A DNA stretch of 64,000 nucleotides. Origin: Guadua angustifolia. Taxonomy: Eukaryota > Streptophyta > Magnoliopsida > Poales > Poaceae. Both the position numbers and the translations under genes were made by a program. This document shows, one piece after another, positions 1-10,589 of the stretch (position 1 is the first letter of the stretch; each line of letters opens with the position of its first letter). The stretch lies in assembly GCA_036346375.1 (NCBI GenBank), contig CM070520.1:51168198-51232197 (forward strand), in the 5' to 3' direction. A model generated the notes under the pieces. The model did not search any database. It saw nothing but the letters and a program-made list of their open reading frames with translations, and was not told where the DNA came from.

Positions 1-176
1 TGACGTAGATGACACGTTGAGCAAAATGAACAGTTATGTAAATAAATCGCAACGATTTATGCATGGATCATGGATGAATATATTGTATTCACAGATATTG
101 CATAATTCGTTATTGTAATTATCAAATTACCACAATGGTGTCATATAGCTAAGTGTTTTTGATTCTGTAATTATGG

Positions 177-184
177 CTATAAAT
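177..184 (+). promoter_or_regulatory. possible TATA box of the defensin-like gene
   Basis: The motif CTATAAAT lies about 215 bases upstream of the chosen start codon at 399. The surrounding 1-398 is AT-rich and shows no gene. The distance would imply a 5' leader of roughly 180 bases, which is long for this kind of gene, so this is only a candidate. Confidence 0.25.
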
Positions 185-398
185 TGATAAAGCGTAAATA
201 GAAACCAATTAATCAATGGGATCAATTTTGATTTCGTCTCATCCTTTTGTAATTTTTACTGAGCAAGCATTAATAGCTTCCATTTTTTGGTCTTTCTCCA
301 GGAGTCTATAAGATAGCATTCCGCCCTCCTTGACATAACACTTTTTTCCTAGCCAAACAAAAATAAACGAAGAAAAGTTTGGAGTGCAACATTCTACA

Positions 399-1112
399 AT
401 GGATGCAAGGTACACAAGCGTTTGCTTCATCTTGGTGCTTGTGTTTCTAGGAAATACTACTGCAGGTATGTTTAGCCTCCACTCGCGTTCTTAAGTAGAT
501 TTTGTAGGATTTAGGAATCATATGGTTAGGAATGATGGAATATAGAGAACAAAAATAATCCATTAAGTCCTTCGAAAATGATGCACTTTCTTGTGAATTT
601 TTTAGGCTCTTTGACATCAATATCGATCAAACATGCAATTTATTGGGAAAATTCCTACGCTTATATATGCTTGGATGTAATGTAACGCACAATTCTATAC
701 TAGTTCTTCTGTTCCAATTATTATGGACCCTTAAGTAGATGGATATGTAGCAATTTAGTTCCACTTACCTTATGATTATTACATACATTTCGATTTGAAA
801 AAAAGCGCACTTCGTCTGAGTAATGATAAATATATTGAAAGACCAAACTGAGGATCATGCCAATTTAGTTCCACCTACCATAAGATTTTTACACATTTTA
901 CAGACATATATACAGTAAGACAACCTCATTACTAATGGGCGTTTATGTTTGTCGCAGAGAACTGTGTGATGGACGGTGATTCGCTCCTCTTCTGCACCAA
1001 ACCACTGTGCAAGCTGACATGCGATACGGTGGCGAAGAATCGGGGTGGCTACGTCGAGGGCGCCCAGTGTTCTGGCCGGGATTGCAACTGCAAGATTTGC
1101 TTCAGAGACTAA
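399..1112 (+). CDS. defensin-like secreted cysteine-rich peptide, two exons
   Basis: Exon 1 is 399-465 and exon 2 is 958-1112. They are joined by a phase-1 intron with GT at 466 and AG at 956-957. The predicted protein has 73 residues. Residues 1 to about 22 form a hydrophobic signal peptide (MDARYTSVCFILVLVFLGN). The mature part has eight cysteines, including a C-x3-C (CKLTC) and a later C-x-C (CNC), the arrangement of the cysteine-stabilised alpha-beta fold. An intron right after the signal peptide is the usual structure of plant DEFL/LCR genes. Known members are secreted and act in defence or in cell signalling during reproduction. Which role applies here cannot be read from the sequence. 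It stands alone, with a transposon 290 bases downstream. The stop codon TAA is at 1110-1112. Fold family fairly sure, function unknown. Confidence 0.85.
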
Positions 1113-1399
1113 AAATTCAATGGATGTTTGCTATGTACTCAAGATAGCTTCATGTCACTGAAAGGGAATCAATAATTCACTAATTTGTGCTTTACTTTCG
1201 CTTAATTTTGCATGGAGGCCGTGTGGAATTTATAGCTAGTAGTGTAGTCGACGCATGCAATGCATTTGCTGCTTTTATCATCTTGTTCTACCGAAACGGT
1301 GGTTTGCTTCACAACCATGCACTCAACATTGTCAAAGAACCGACGCAACGTGCCAGGTTGGATACTGGCTCGATCGCTCGCTGCTGTATCATTGAATTA

Positions 1400-2224
1400 G
1401 AGTAAATTGCTTATTTGCCACTTCCCCACAATGCCATCGCGAAGATACTGTTCTTTGTATTACCATCCGAACTCAAATTGCCTTCCTATTTTGCCATTGC
1501 CGTCAAGTTGGCTGTGAAGCCACCGTTAGTTGACACGCGAAAAGACCAAATTGCCCTCCGTTTGAGTGTGCTGCCCTATTTTTATCCTCATTTAAATCTG
1601 TCAAATGTGCTTAGATTTTTATGAAAATTTTTGGAGATGATCTTAAGAGAGTAATAACATTTCTGTAAAAATTTGAGAGCATGAGAAGCTCTGTGATTTT
1701 CTGGAAAAATCTTTTAGTGATTCTGTCTTAATGAAAGAATCTAGATTTTGATTTTTCAGAAGCACTAAATAAATTCAAAAATTTATGAAATTTTTTGGAG
1801 ATGATCTTAAGAGAGTAGTAACATTTCTGTAAAAATTTGAGAGCATGAGAAGCTCTGTGATTTTCTAGAAAAATCTTTTAGTGATTCTATCTTAATAAAA
1901 GAATCTAGATTTTGATTATTCAGAAGCACTAAATAAATTCAAAAATTTATGAAATTTTTTGGAGTGGTTCCTTGGGTTATTTAGAACTTAAATAAAATAT
2001 TTCTAGGCTTTTAAATGTTTTGAATTCATTTCGCCGTCCAAGTTAGCACACGGGGGCAACTCGGTCTTTTTGCGTGGCAGCAAACGGGGAGCTCACAGCC
2101 AACTGAACGGCGATAGCATTTTGGGAAGGCAATTTGAGATCGGATGGCAATGGAGGGAAGACAATCTTCGCGATGGCATTTTGGGGAACCGGCCAACTTT
2201 CAGTGGCAAATAAGCAATTTTCTC
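1400..2224. mobile_element. Mutator-like non-autonomous element with long terminal inverted repeats
   Basis: An 825-bp element starts GAGTAAATTGC and ends GCAATTTTCTC. The first ~190 bases (1400-1590) are imperfectly inverted at 2040-2224, with shared tracts such as CTTATTTGCCACT and ATGCCATCGCGAAGAT. It is flanked by the identical 8-mer TTGAATTA at 1392-1399 and 2225-2232, a direct target-site duplication. Long TIRs with an 8-9 bp duplication point to the Mutator superfamily. No transposase is present. Short open frames inside the TIRs are not credible genes. Confidence 0.8.
1621..1964. repeat. 164-bp tandem duplication inside the Mutator-like element
   Basis: The string GGAGATGATCTTAAGAGAGT occurs at 1633 and again at 1797, and GGAG recurs at 1961, giving a period of 164. 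The two units differ by a handful of substitutions. The duplication fills most of the space between the two terminal inverted repeats. Confidence 0.85.
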
Positions 2225-2232
2225 TTGAATTA

Positions 2233-2600
2233 AAATTATAGCACCGCCGCCGCACATGTAGCACCACCGTGCATCGCAGCCCGGCCATGCGTGACGGCTG
2301 AAGCGTGTCGTGCTAGCATGGGACTCACCATCGGCGCTGACCGCCGAGTCACCAAATACCGCCCATATGCCATGCCCATGGCATCGCTTGTGTCGCTCTC
2401 GCCGAGTCGCGCTTTTGTCGCCACACCACCAAATGGTGTCGGCGCGCCGCTGCTTGGCACGGGTCCCATTGCCGTTGCTCGATCCCGCCGAGCCCGACAA
2501 GACCGCCTCGCTCAGGCCACGCGCCTAAAGCGCACTATGCCGCTATTTCACCCTGCCGCTCGCCCCACCATACCCTCGCTTTCCCCTCGCATGCCGCCAC
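2233..2600. other. GC-rich stretch of unknown origin
   Basis: The sequence between the Mutator-like element and the first recognisable gypsy integrase motif is GC-rich and has open frames on both strands, none with a recognisable domain. It may be decayed retrotransposon sequence or a captured genomic piece. I see no gene in it. Confidence 0.3.
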
Positions 2601-2619
2601 GCATGCGCCGCCATCGCCA

Positions 2620-3390
2620 CTCAAAAGGCGCCGGGTTTACTCATCTTCTTGTCGCAGTGGATAAGCTCACCAAGTAGATAGAGGCCAAGCGCGATAAGCG
2701 CCAACTTCTTCGCGACATCGCTTATCGGTTTGAGTCTCGAACTCCATTATCACCGATAACGGACGAGTTCACGGGAAGGAATTTCGAGTTCTCGCGACGA
2801 CTTTAACATCCGCGTCGACTAGGCACCAGAGCCCATCCGCGACCAATGGCCAAGTCGAACGAGCAAACGGCATGATCTCGGCTCAAGCTTACGAATCTTC
2901 GCCGATCAAGAAATTGCGGGCGATGGGTGGCCGAAGCTACCTTCGCTCGGAGCTCGCGGACCACACCGACTGATCGACCGGGTTCACACCATTCTTCATG
3001 GTGTTCGGTGCTGAAGCTGTCTTGCCGACCGACCTGGAATACGGCGCCCCGAGACTTCAAGCCTTTAACGAGACACAGGGGCTCGACGCACAGCAAGACG
3101 CCATCGACTAGCTCGACGAGGCGCGCGACGTGGCCATTCTGCGATCGGCTGGTACCAAAGAACGCCGCGACGCTACCACACCGCCAGTCCGCGCCATCCT
3201 TCAACATTGGTGACCTGGTCCTGCGCCAGGTCCAATCCAACAAAGATAGGCACAAGCTTTCCCCCCATGGGAAGGCCCCTTCACCATCGTAGAGGTCCTC
3301 CGACCCGGCACCTTTCGACTCAAGGATGCCGATGGCAACGTCGTCTCCAATGCGTGGAACATAGAAAAGTTAAGACGATTCTATCCCTAA
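2620..3390 (+). pseudogene. gypsy integrase remnant (end of pol)
   Basis: Broken reading frames preserve integrase core landmarks. They are HLLVAVDKLTK near 2640, followed by a stop where Trp is usual; TDNG near 2751 (the second catalytic Asp); NGQVERANG near 2845; FFMVFGAEAVLPTDLEYGAP near 2990-3045; and a C-terminal HKLSPPWEGPF followed by LRPGTFRLKDADGN. The frame closes with LRRFYP and TAA at 3388-3390. Several frameshifts and stops separate these blocks, so it cannot encode an active enzyme. In an intact element, integrase inserts the cDNA copy into the nuclear genome. Confidence 0.8.
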
Positions 3391-3946
3391 CGCTCTTTCT
3401 TGTTCTCGCGCCTTTTTACCCTTCTCCCGAGTTCAAACGCTGCGTGGCGAACACAGCTTGGTCCCCACGCACCACTTGGGGGCTACCAGTTCATACACTC
3501 ACACGGATCGGTGACCCAACTGGCCATTGGTTCCCCCTAGCGGTAACCCTCTCGACCTAAGTGCTACGGCCTACGCCCTAGCGGCTACGGTTGCTAAGTA
3601 GTGCTTCGCGGAAGAAAGAAGCCCGTGCGGTGCGATCCGTAGTTGGTCGGGAACAATCCTTTCCCGCGCGAGCACAAGTGAACATTTCGTACCCTAAGTT
3701 CCTCCTCTTTTTGCACTTCCTTCCAAAGTGTTAACACACCGACCTACGCCTAAGTAATCCCTGCGATTTCTAAGGCTATGGTCGTCAAGTCTTCATCACA
3801 GCCAAGAAGGTGCAAAAAACAAAGTCGAACTTATGGTTGGCCCGACTGGCCAAGGCATTAAAATAAAATTTTAGTCCATTACACGCAAAAGTTATTACAT
3901 TGCAAAAGGAGAAAACAAACATCAGGAGCGGGCGCCTGGGAGGTTC

Positions 3947-4655
3947 CTAGTAGAAGGCATCATCATCGGAGCTATCACTGCCCTCGATGTTCACCCCCAA
4001 GTCCTCTACGTGTAGCCGCCCCACCACCATCTCCGCCGCGCCTCGCATCGCTTCCGGTCGCGCTGCCGCTTCAATCTCGGCGACGGTCGCCATCGGGTCG
4101 AAGAAGGCGCTACGACTGGCGCAGCAGGCAAGCACGTACTCCACCACCAGAATGGCGACTTCCCATCCCTCGCGAGCGGAACGCTCCCTCAAGGCGCGGG
4201 GTAGGTTGGCCAAGACCTCGGGGACCCGGTGAGGTCAAGGCATATCAAGGCCAAGAAGACGCCCAAGGGCTCGCTCAATCTCACCCCGCTGCTCTGTGCT
4301 CTTGACCATACTTTGAGGGTCGCAAGGAGCATGGAGACAAGATTCGCCAAGACGAGCCTCGAGCTCCTCGCCTTGGCGAAGCCTCCTCGGGCCTTTAGGC
4401 CCGAGCTCGCTGACGACGCCCGCTTCTGGGCAAGCCAGCAGTAGCTGACGCTTAGGGAAGCTCAGCTACTGCTTCGTCAAGCAATTGCAAACCACTGCCT
4501 GCCTCGACGGAGGGATCGCTTTGGCGGTCGGAGGAACGCAGAAGGGTTCCACAAGCGTTCGCCTCCCCGCCTCTAAGGCGGCAAGGCGCCAAGTGACAAC
4601 AGGAACCCGGCCAGAGGCGCAGAGAGAAAGAAGGAGAACAAGCCCACTTTAGCAA
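3947..4655 (-). pseudogene. antisense ORF of the gypsy element (C-terminal part)
   Basis: Read on the minus strand, the region encodes a charged, coiled-coil-like stretch (with EELEARLGES and EIERALGRLLGL in one frame). It then shifts frame and ends in an acidic tail (GSDSSDDDAFY) with a TAG at 3947-3949. It lies between the end of pol and the 3' LTR and opposes the direction of the element. The other gypsy elements in this window have the same arrangement. Several grass gypsy families carry such antisense frames (Grande-type aORF). Frameshifts make this copy non-functional. Its role in the element is not established. Confidence 0.5.
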
Positions 4656-5882
4656 GAAGAAATCAAAGCCATCCCAAAGCCAAGCGACAGGAATTCACGT
4701 CGAAGGAGGGTCCCAGATGCGGAAGGTGGGTGAGGGTAGAGCGATCCCTCCCCTCACCGCGGCTGTGGAGGATCCCAGACGCAGTCTTGGGCCTCTTGGG
4801 GTCTGAACTCACTGGTCTCACAGCCGCTTGCTGCTTGCTCTCGATCACCAACAGGCAAGGACCTCCACTCGCCATCTGCTCTTCAAAAGCGTTTCGAAAT
4901 GGAAGGGGAAGGTGAGGAACACTCCGGCACTTGCGCTCCTTTGCTCTCTTTTTCTCTCATCACAGGCGAAGGCTGGGAGGTAGGGAATGCAAAGGCAAGT
5001 GCCCATCCCGGGGCCTCCACGCCAAATTTATAGGGGCCAAACAGGCGCCAGTCGAACGGGCGCTAGCCGAACGGGCACCGAGGAGAGAAGGGTCGCACAC
5101 CCCGTCCCTCCGACTGCCACACTAGGTCACTGGTAAGACACAACGGTTTCCAATCCCTCCACTACACATTAATTCGCGACAGGACGGCAGGGGACAAAAG
5201 GACACCGCTTCAGATAGGACGCCACATGACCCCTCGGCTTCGGCTCCTAGGCTGGATCAACCGCATCGCAATAGGTAAGAAAGGCCTGATGGGCCGCTGT
5301 GGCCTCGAGGTGACAGAGGGCCCAATGGCTCGCACCCGGGGCTCGGACCAACGCCGCAGGTTCTAAGGCCCAACCCACCAAGTGGGTTTAGCGCCGCCCC
5401 GGTGGGAAACTGAGCAAGGGGCGAGGACAAGGCGAGCCCCCAGTGGGCCTCGAGTTGGGTCAGCTGATGACCCAATCGCCTTAACTCGTGTCCGAGACCA
5501 TACTTCACACTCTCCCACGAAACCCATCGATGGGTGGCACCAAGGCCCGGTCGACTTGACGAGCTGTGGTCCAATACGGGATCGAGTAAAGAAAGGTTTC
5601 ATGGTCGCCTCAATGGGCCGACGCCTCGACGGATCGCTCGCTAGAAAGATCCTCCTTGGGAGAAATCTCCGTGTCCCACTCGGATTACCTGTTATTAGCT
5701 CCACGAGCACGTGTTCAAACCAACATGGTAAACACACATCCGCCACCCCTCCAGTCCCACACCTACGGACGGGCGTACGTGGATAGACAATGCCACTCCT
5801 CCCGCAGATAGCCTCACCGGATGAGGACTCGGGACGGACGCCCTCCGCCTAGCTCCGGCGTAAAACCAGCCTTATAAGCATG

Positions 5883-6050
5883 TCGAGCTACGACGTAAAA
5901 CTAGCACTCGGACACCGGAACCTTGCCTAAGGCATCTGGGCGTCCGCGCCGACCTAGGCAACATCGAGCTACGACGTAAAACTAGCACTCGGACACCAGA
6001 ACCTTGCCTAAAGGCATCTGGGAGTCTATGCCGACCAAGGCAACCTCGAG
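5883..6050. repeat. 81-bp tandem duplication in gypsy post-pol spacer
   Basis: TCGAGCTACGACGTAAAACT begins at 5883 and again at 5964, followed in both copies by AGCACTCGGACACC. After it, the motif GCCGACCAAGTC and variants recur several times up to 6360. Confidence 0.7.
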
Positions 6051-6400
6051 CCGGATCCCGCCGACCAAGTCAGTCGGCCTCTGCTAGTAAGAGTAAAACC
6101 CCCCGACCAGCTCTTTGACTCGCTCGGGGCTCAAAACTACACTCCACCGGTGCGCCAGGCGCACCGGCCTAAACCGCCGACCAAGTCGGCCGGACTCACG
6201 ACTAAGGCAAACCACCCGATCCGCCGGCACGGCCGATTTCGCCAACCAAGTCAGATAGAACCTACCCGTGAAAGCAAGTCCTCCGAGCGCACTCGGGCGA
6301 ACGGCCGACTAAGTCCGCTCGCTGCACTCGGTCGAGTTTTGCCGACCAAGGCAAACCCCCGACCACCTCTGACGAGCTCGCTCGAGGGCTCGGGGGCTAC

Positions 6401-7297
6401 TGACGAGTACTCATACAATGGATACCCTCACGTCCGGACGATTTAATGGCCTGCCCTAAGCCCAGCTCGCCGAAGGCCCCTAGGCCTCGGCGACACTGCC
6501 TCGACCAAACCACGGGGCGGTCCGACCCGCCAGAGGCTCCGTGCCCCACAAGCTCCGACTAAGCCGACCAGGGAGGCGATCCGACCCCCGCCATAGGTTG
6601 GGCGCCTCGCAAGCTCCGACCAAGCTAAGACAATCTCCGCCAAGGGTCGGATGCCTGACCATCACCTGTCATTGGCCACCTGCCCCACGGACACGACGGC
6701 TCGAGGTGACCGTGCGAGGGCAGGTGGCTCCTTCCCAAGGTGGCGAGGGTTGCTGTCAAGCACCACCTCATCACCCAACAAGACAAGGAGGATGCGCCCT
6801 CCCGAGGCAACACTAGAGCTAAGACTACGTCGTCGGACTTGACAAATGTGCAGAGGGTAGGTGTGCGCCCCGATGAAATGTAAAACTATGCCGCCGACAT
6901 GTCCACCGACTCAAAGATGGGGCGAAGAAGATCGCCAATCGCCAGATCAAGGCCAACACTCCTAGGCGAGAACATCCCATCCTCTCTTTCCAAATTCCCA
7001 TGTAACATGCCCCTCCGTCTATATAAAGGAGGCAGGACCTCGTGAAGGATCGGTTTTTACTTAACTAACAGCTCTTACTTTTTCACTCAAGACGAGGCGC
7101 TTAAGGCCGCCTTAGCCTCGCTTGTAACACCGCAACCGCACACTCTTCAGCAATACAGATCCACCACACGGACTGGAGTAGGGACATTCGGCCCGAACCA
7201 TTATACATCTTGGGCTCCCTGAGTCTGACCATTCAAGGAGAGGGAACACACGACCCCTTGACTAAAAATTCACTCGCCAGTATACGAAACACCGACA
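6401..7297 (+). repeat. 3' LTR of the truncated gypsy element
   Basis: The LTR starts TG directly after the polypurine tract at 6385-6400 and ends ACCGACA at 7297, for 897 bases. It contains a TATA motif (CTATATAAAGG) at 7018-7028, as expected for an LTR promoter. Its partner 5' LTR is absent, so the age of the insertion cannot be estimated. Confidence 0.65.
7018..7028 (+). promoter_or_regulatory. LTR TATA box
   Basis: CTATATAAAGG sits in a GC-rich context inside the 3' LTR, about 270 bases before its end. This is the expected place for the U3/R boundary promoter of a gypsy LTR. Confidence 0.6.
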
Positions 7298-7448
7298 AAT
7301 ATCCTCAAAGGTGATTAACTAATCACTAAGGGCACAAGCTAGAGAAGAGAACCAACAAAAATCTCATGTCATGTAGCAAGAACAGGTGAGAGTCTACAAG
7401 CTACACATCTCTCTTGTCACCCTACAAACCTAAATTAGTGAAAGCGAG

Positions 7449-10123
7449 TGAAAGGACACGGGATGTCGCTTAGAGGGGTGAATAGGCTAATTTAAAATTT
7501 ACAACTAAATCACAATGAATAAAATAATCCCGAGGGTATCACCGACTATCCGAAGCTTTGATCCCACACCCGGTATTTCGACTATCCGGTTTTTGTCCGA
7601 GTCTCCGGATTAACCCCTTTGGTATGGATTAAACTTCACCTATCCGAGTCTCCGGTTAAATGTCCTGATACTCCTAGAATCCGACTATCCGGATAATTGT
7701 GTGATACTGGGTTGGGCACCTCGAGATGAAATTTGTAATCTCTTCAACTTTTAATCAAACTATTTGAACACAAAGATTCTAAGCACTACCAGGTACCTAG
7801 AACAAGTAGAGATCTAGCGGAAAGCTCAATAAAAAAGTAGATCGGGCAATTTCAACATTCAAAAACAAATACTAAAACAAGAGTAAGAAGCAAACTTGAG
7901 ACGATGATTTTTCACCCAAAGTTCGGATCCTGAGGGATCCCACGCTCCGCTGAGGCAGCTCGGTCACACTTGAGCCGGGTCTCTTTCAACCCTTTTCCTC
8001 CGTGTGTTGCACAAATGCACTCACGCAAGGCTCGGTCACACTTGAGCCGGGGTCTTTTCAACCTCTTCCACCCTGTTGCACAAATGCACTCGCCGGTTTC
8101 ACTTCTTGATTCCTTCTCTTGGAGGCGGAATCGGCCTTCACAAACTTCCCACGGCCAACCACACAAAGCTTCGGTGGCTCAGAGGCGACCTCCCAGCCGC
8201 CTAGGAGTCCTCAACCTCCAAGAGTAACAAATGCCCACGAAGAACTAACTTGAAGATGAACTCAAGTGCTCAAAGATCAAATCTAGCTCAACACACACCT
8301 CTTCCAACTCTTCTCAACCCTTCTCACTAAGGGGATCACTTAGATCTAAGAGTAGAGAGGATTTTGGGCTCAAGAATGAAGGGGAACCTTAGTTCTCACT
8401 TTTCCACCAACCCTAGCACCTCACTCCTCAAACTCTTCCCAACCCTTCTCTCCAAGGGGATCACTTAGATCTAAGGGTAGAGGGGTGTTTTTGGGGGCTC
8501 AAGAACAAGAGGATAGCACCTCAAATCAGCAGGATAATGGCCACTTTTCAAATGAGGAAGGAGGGAGCTTTAAATAGAGGTCCCCAAAAACTAGCCGTTT
8601 GAACTGCGCAAAGTTCGGATACTCTGGACTTAAACCCCGGATACTCTGGACAACCCGGATACTCCGGACTTAACCCCGGATACTCCGGATTGGACTAAGC
8701 AGCCCGATAAAAATAAGCATAACTTTTGACTCCGGACTCCGATTTCAGTGATTTTGGACTCTACCGAAAGCTAAGAACAAAGGCTACACAACTAACAAGG
8801 TCTCACTACCTAAATCTCAAAGTATAAATCCAGATTTTACAAAGAATCCAAGAGAGACCTACAATTCTCACTTTCCAGCACCACCAACACCACTCTCTCT
8901 TTAAGTTTCACAAGGATGGATCACTTGAGCACTTGACACATCTAAAAGTCATTCAACGTCGCATCCTCTTAATAGTACGGCAATCCTTAGACTCAAATTA
9001 AATCAAAGATAATAAATTCTAGAAATAGTCACTTGCCGTCTTCTTTCTTAATGCCGGTGCACGAAGACCTTCACCATATAATTGATGACATCTTCGCCTT
9101 GTTCAACTTGACTCGATTCACCTCACGAGACTCTCATTCTATCAACATTGACTTGATCATCCTCTCCGACGATCTCCACGCCAAGTAGATCTTGACTTAG
9201 TCCTCAACTCTTGGTGACACCGCCATCTTGTTGACCTCGGCTTAACGATCATTCTCCAAGATACCTTGGTCATCATACACACACGGGATCTAATTCTTTC
9301 CAAACCACTCATGAAAAGCATTAGTCCCAAAAGCTCAATAGATATGAAGAAATTGATATTTATGAGCAATTAAGTACCACAAGTGTTTCATATGAAGAAG
9401 CATAACATAAATGGAAACACTTGATATAAGAAATGTTCTCTACTAAGTACATCATGATAAATATGTAATTGATCTATATGCACTAGAGAGATAATTGCCA
9501 ATATGATGAATCAATCAATTAAATCATGGTAAGGATCACAGTCTTTACTTAAATGAAGCACATGATAGAATATACACGAATTGTACATGTGCAAATAATA
9601 TTTGGACTAAGAGTAAATATGTGATCCAACTCTAGATTAAACTTCACTAAGAGAAGTGCATGAGAGGATACACAACTAAGACATGCATGCACTAAGTCAA
9701 TATATAGCAATGTGAAGTTTAACTCTAGTTAATACATTCATACTAAAAGCAAAGCACATAATGAACTCAAATGAATATATATGCACAAATAAATATGACA
9801 TGAACCAATGTGCATATATATAATCAATATGCTACTTGGAGTTCACTATGCATTTACACAAAAGGAATGCAATAACAAATATAGAAGAGATACCAAAATT
9901 GCATACCTTATCTTTGCTTAACCCTCCCACTTGATTTTCCTCTAAATAGATGAGACTGATACTCAACTAGGCAATGACATGTTAGTCTCATAGCAATATA
10001 ATCATATTAGAGGTTTGTCATTTATTAAGCACTAAGTTAAGCATTTACTCAATTACATAGATTGTCATTATATGTGTTTGTCATTAATCACCAAAATAAC
10101 ATAAGTGCCTAGATGCACTTTCA
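7449..10123 (-). mobile_element. solo LTR of a copia-type retrotransposon with intact target duplication
   Basis: Read on the minus strand, a 2675-bp unit begins TGAAAGTGCATCTAGGCAC (10123 downward) and ends CGTGTCCTTTCA (7449). It has the short terminal inversion TGAAAG...CTTTCA. The pentamer GCGAG occurs immediately before (7444-7448) and after it (10124-10128). There is no primer site, coding sequence or second LTR, so this is a solo LTR left by LTR-LTR recombination. The start sequence is of the kind seen in long grass SIRE/Maximus-like LTRs. It interrupts older sequence that continues on both sides. Confidence 0.8.
7965..8520. repeat. internal duplications of the solo LTR
   Basis: Two nearby duplications are visible. 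In the first, CACACTTGAGCCGGG plus following bases occurs near 7967 and again near 8037. In the second, a longer block containing GGGGATCACTTAGATCTAAG occurs near 8332 and near 8457. Further downstream, CGGATACTC(T/C)GGA repeats four times around 8625-8690. Confidence 0.6.
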
Positions 10124-10589
10124 GCGAGAGGTCGATGACTTAGTACTAGGGCAGATAAGTGTAGATCTAGGAACCCAATACTGAGTCATATGATGAGCAG
10201 AAGTATCAACCACAAAGACAAAAGACTAAACTCTAATGTCTCTCTAACACTCGACTCTTGCAAAATCAGGAGCAGCACCTGTAGAAGGTTTGGAGCTGGA
10301 GCTGGGTTGGTCTACCAATGTGCAAAGATCCTTTCAGTAAACGCTGACCAAACCTCCTGCTGATATCTACCTTGATAGGAAAAATGAGGAATATCACGAG
10401 AACGACGAAAACTCTAAGCACAAACAGCTTCAGAACCAAATCTAGAACAAACAGTTTGAAAACTAAGTCCTGAACACTGTCAAACAATAGAAGACACTCT
10501 ACCCTGTCTAGAAGCCGTGGTGCCTTAGGAGCACTCGGAGTCTAGGGATAATCTTGAATACCCCTAAGAGCACGAACATGCTCACGCCA

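Larger units (their letters stand above)
2600..7297 (+). mobile_element. Ty3/gypsy retrotransposon, 5'-truncated, with 3' LTR
   Basis: The 3' part of a plant gypsy element is present in this order: integrase remnants (about 2620-3390), a long post-pol spacer carrying an antisense reading frame (3947-4655), a purine-rich primer tract ending CGGGGGCTAC at 6400, and a 3' LTR at 6401-7297. The 5' LTR, gag, protease, reverse transcriptase and RNase H are missing from the window. The left junction cannot be fixed precisely because the flanking GC-rich DNA is unrecognised. Confidence 0.75.

Noticed and set aside
1187..1624. Two short plus-strand frames downstream of the defensin-like gene
   Set aside because: The second lies in the terminal inverted repeat of the Mutator-like element. 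The first has no recognisable feature.
2291..2677. 128-residue frame as a gene
   Set aside because: It runs into decayed gypsy integrase, and other frames on both strands are equally long in this GC-rich region.
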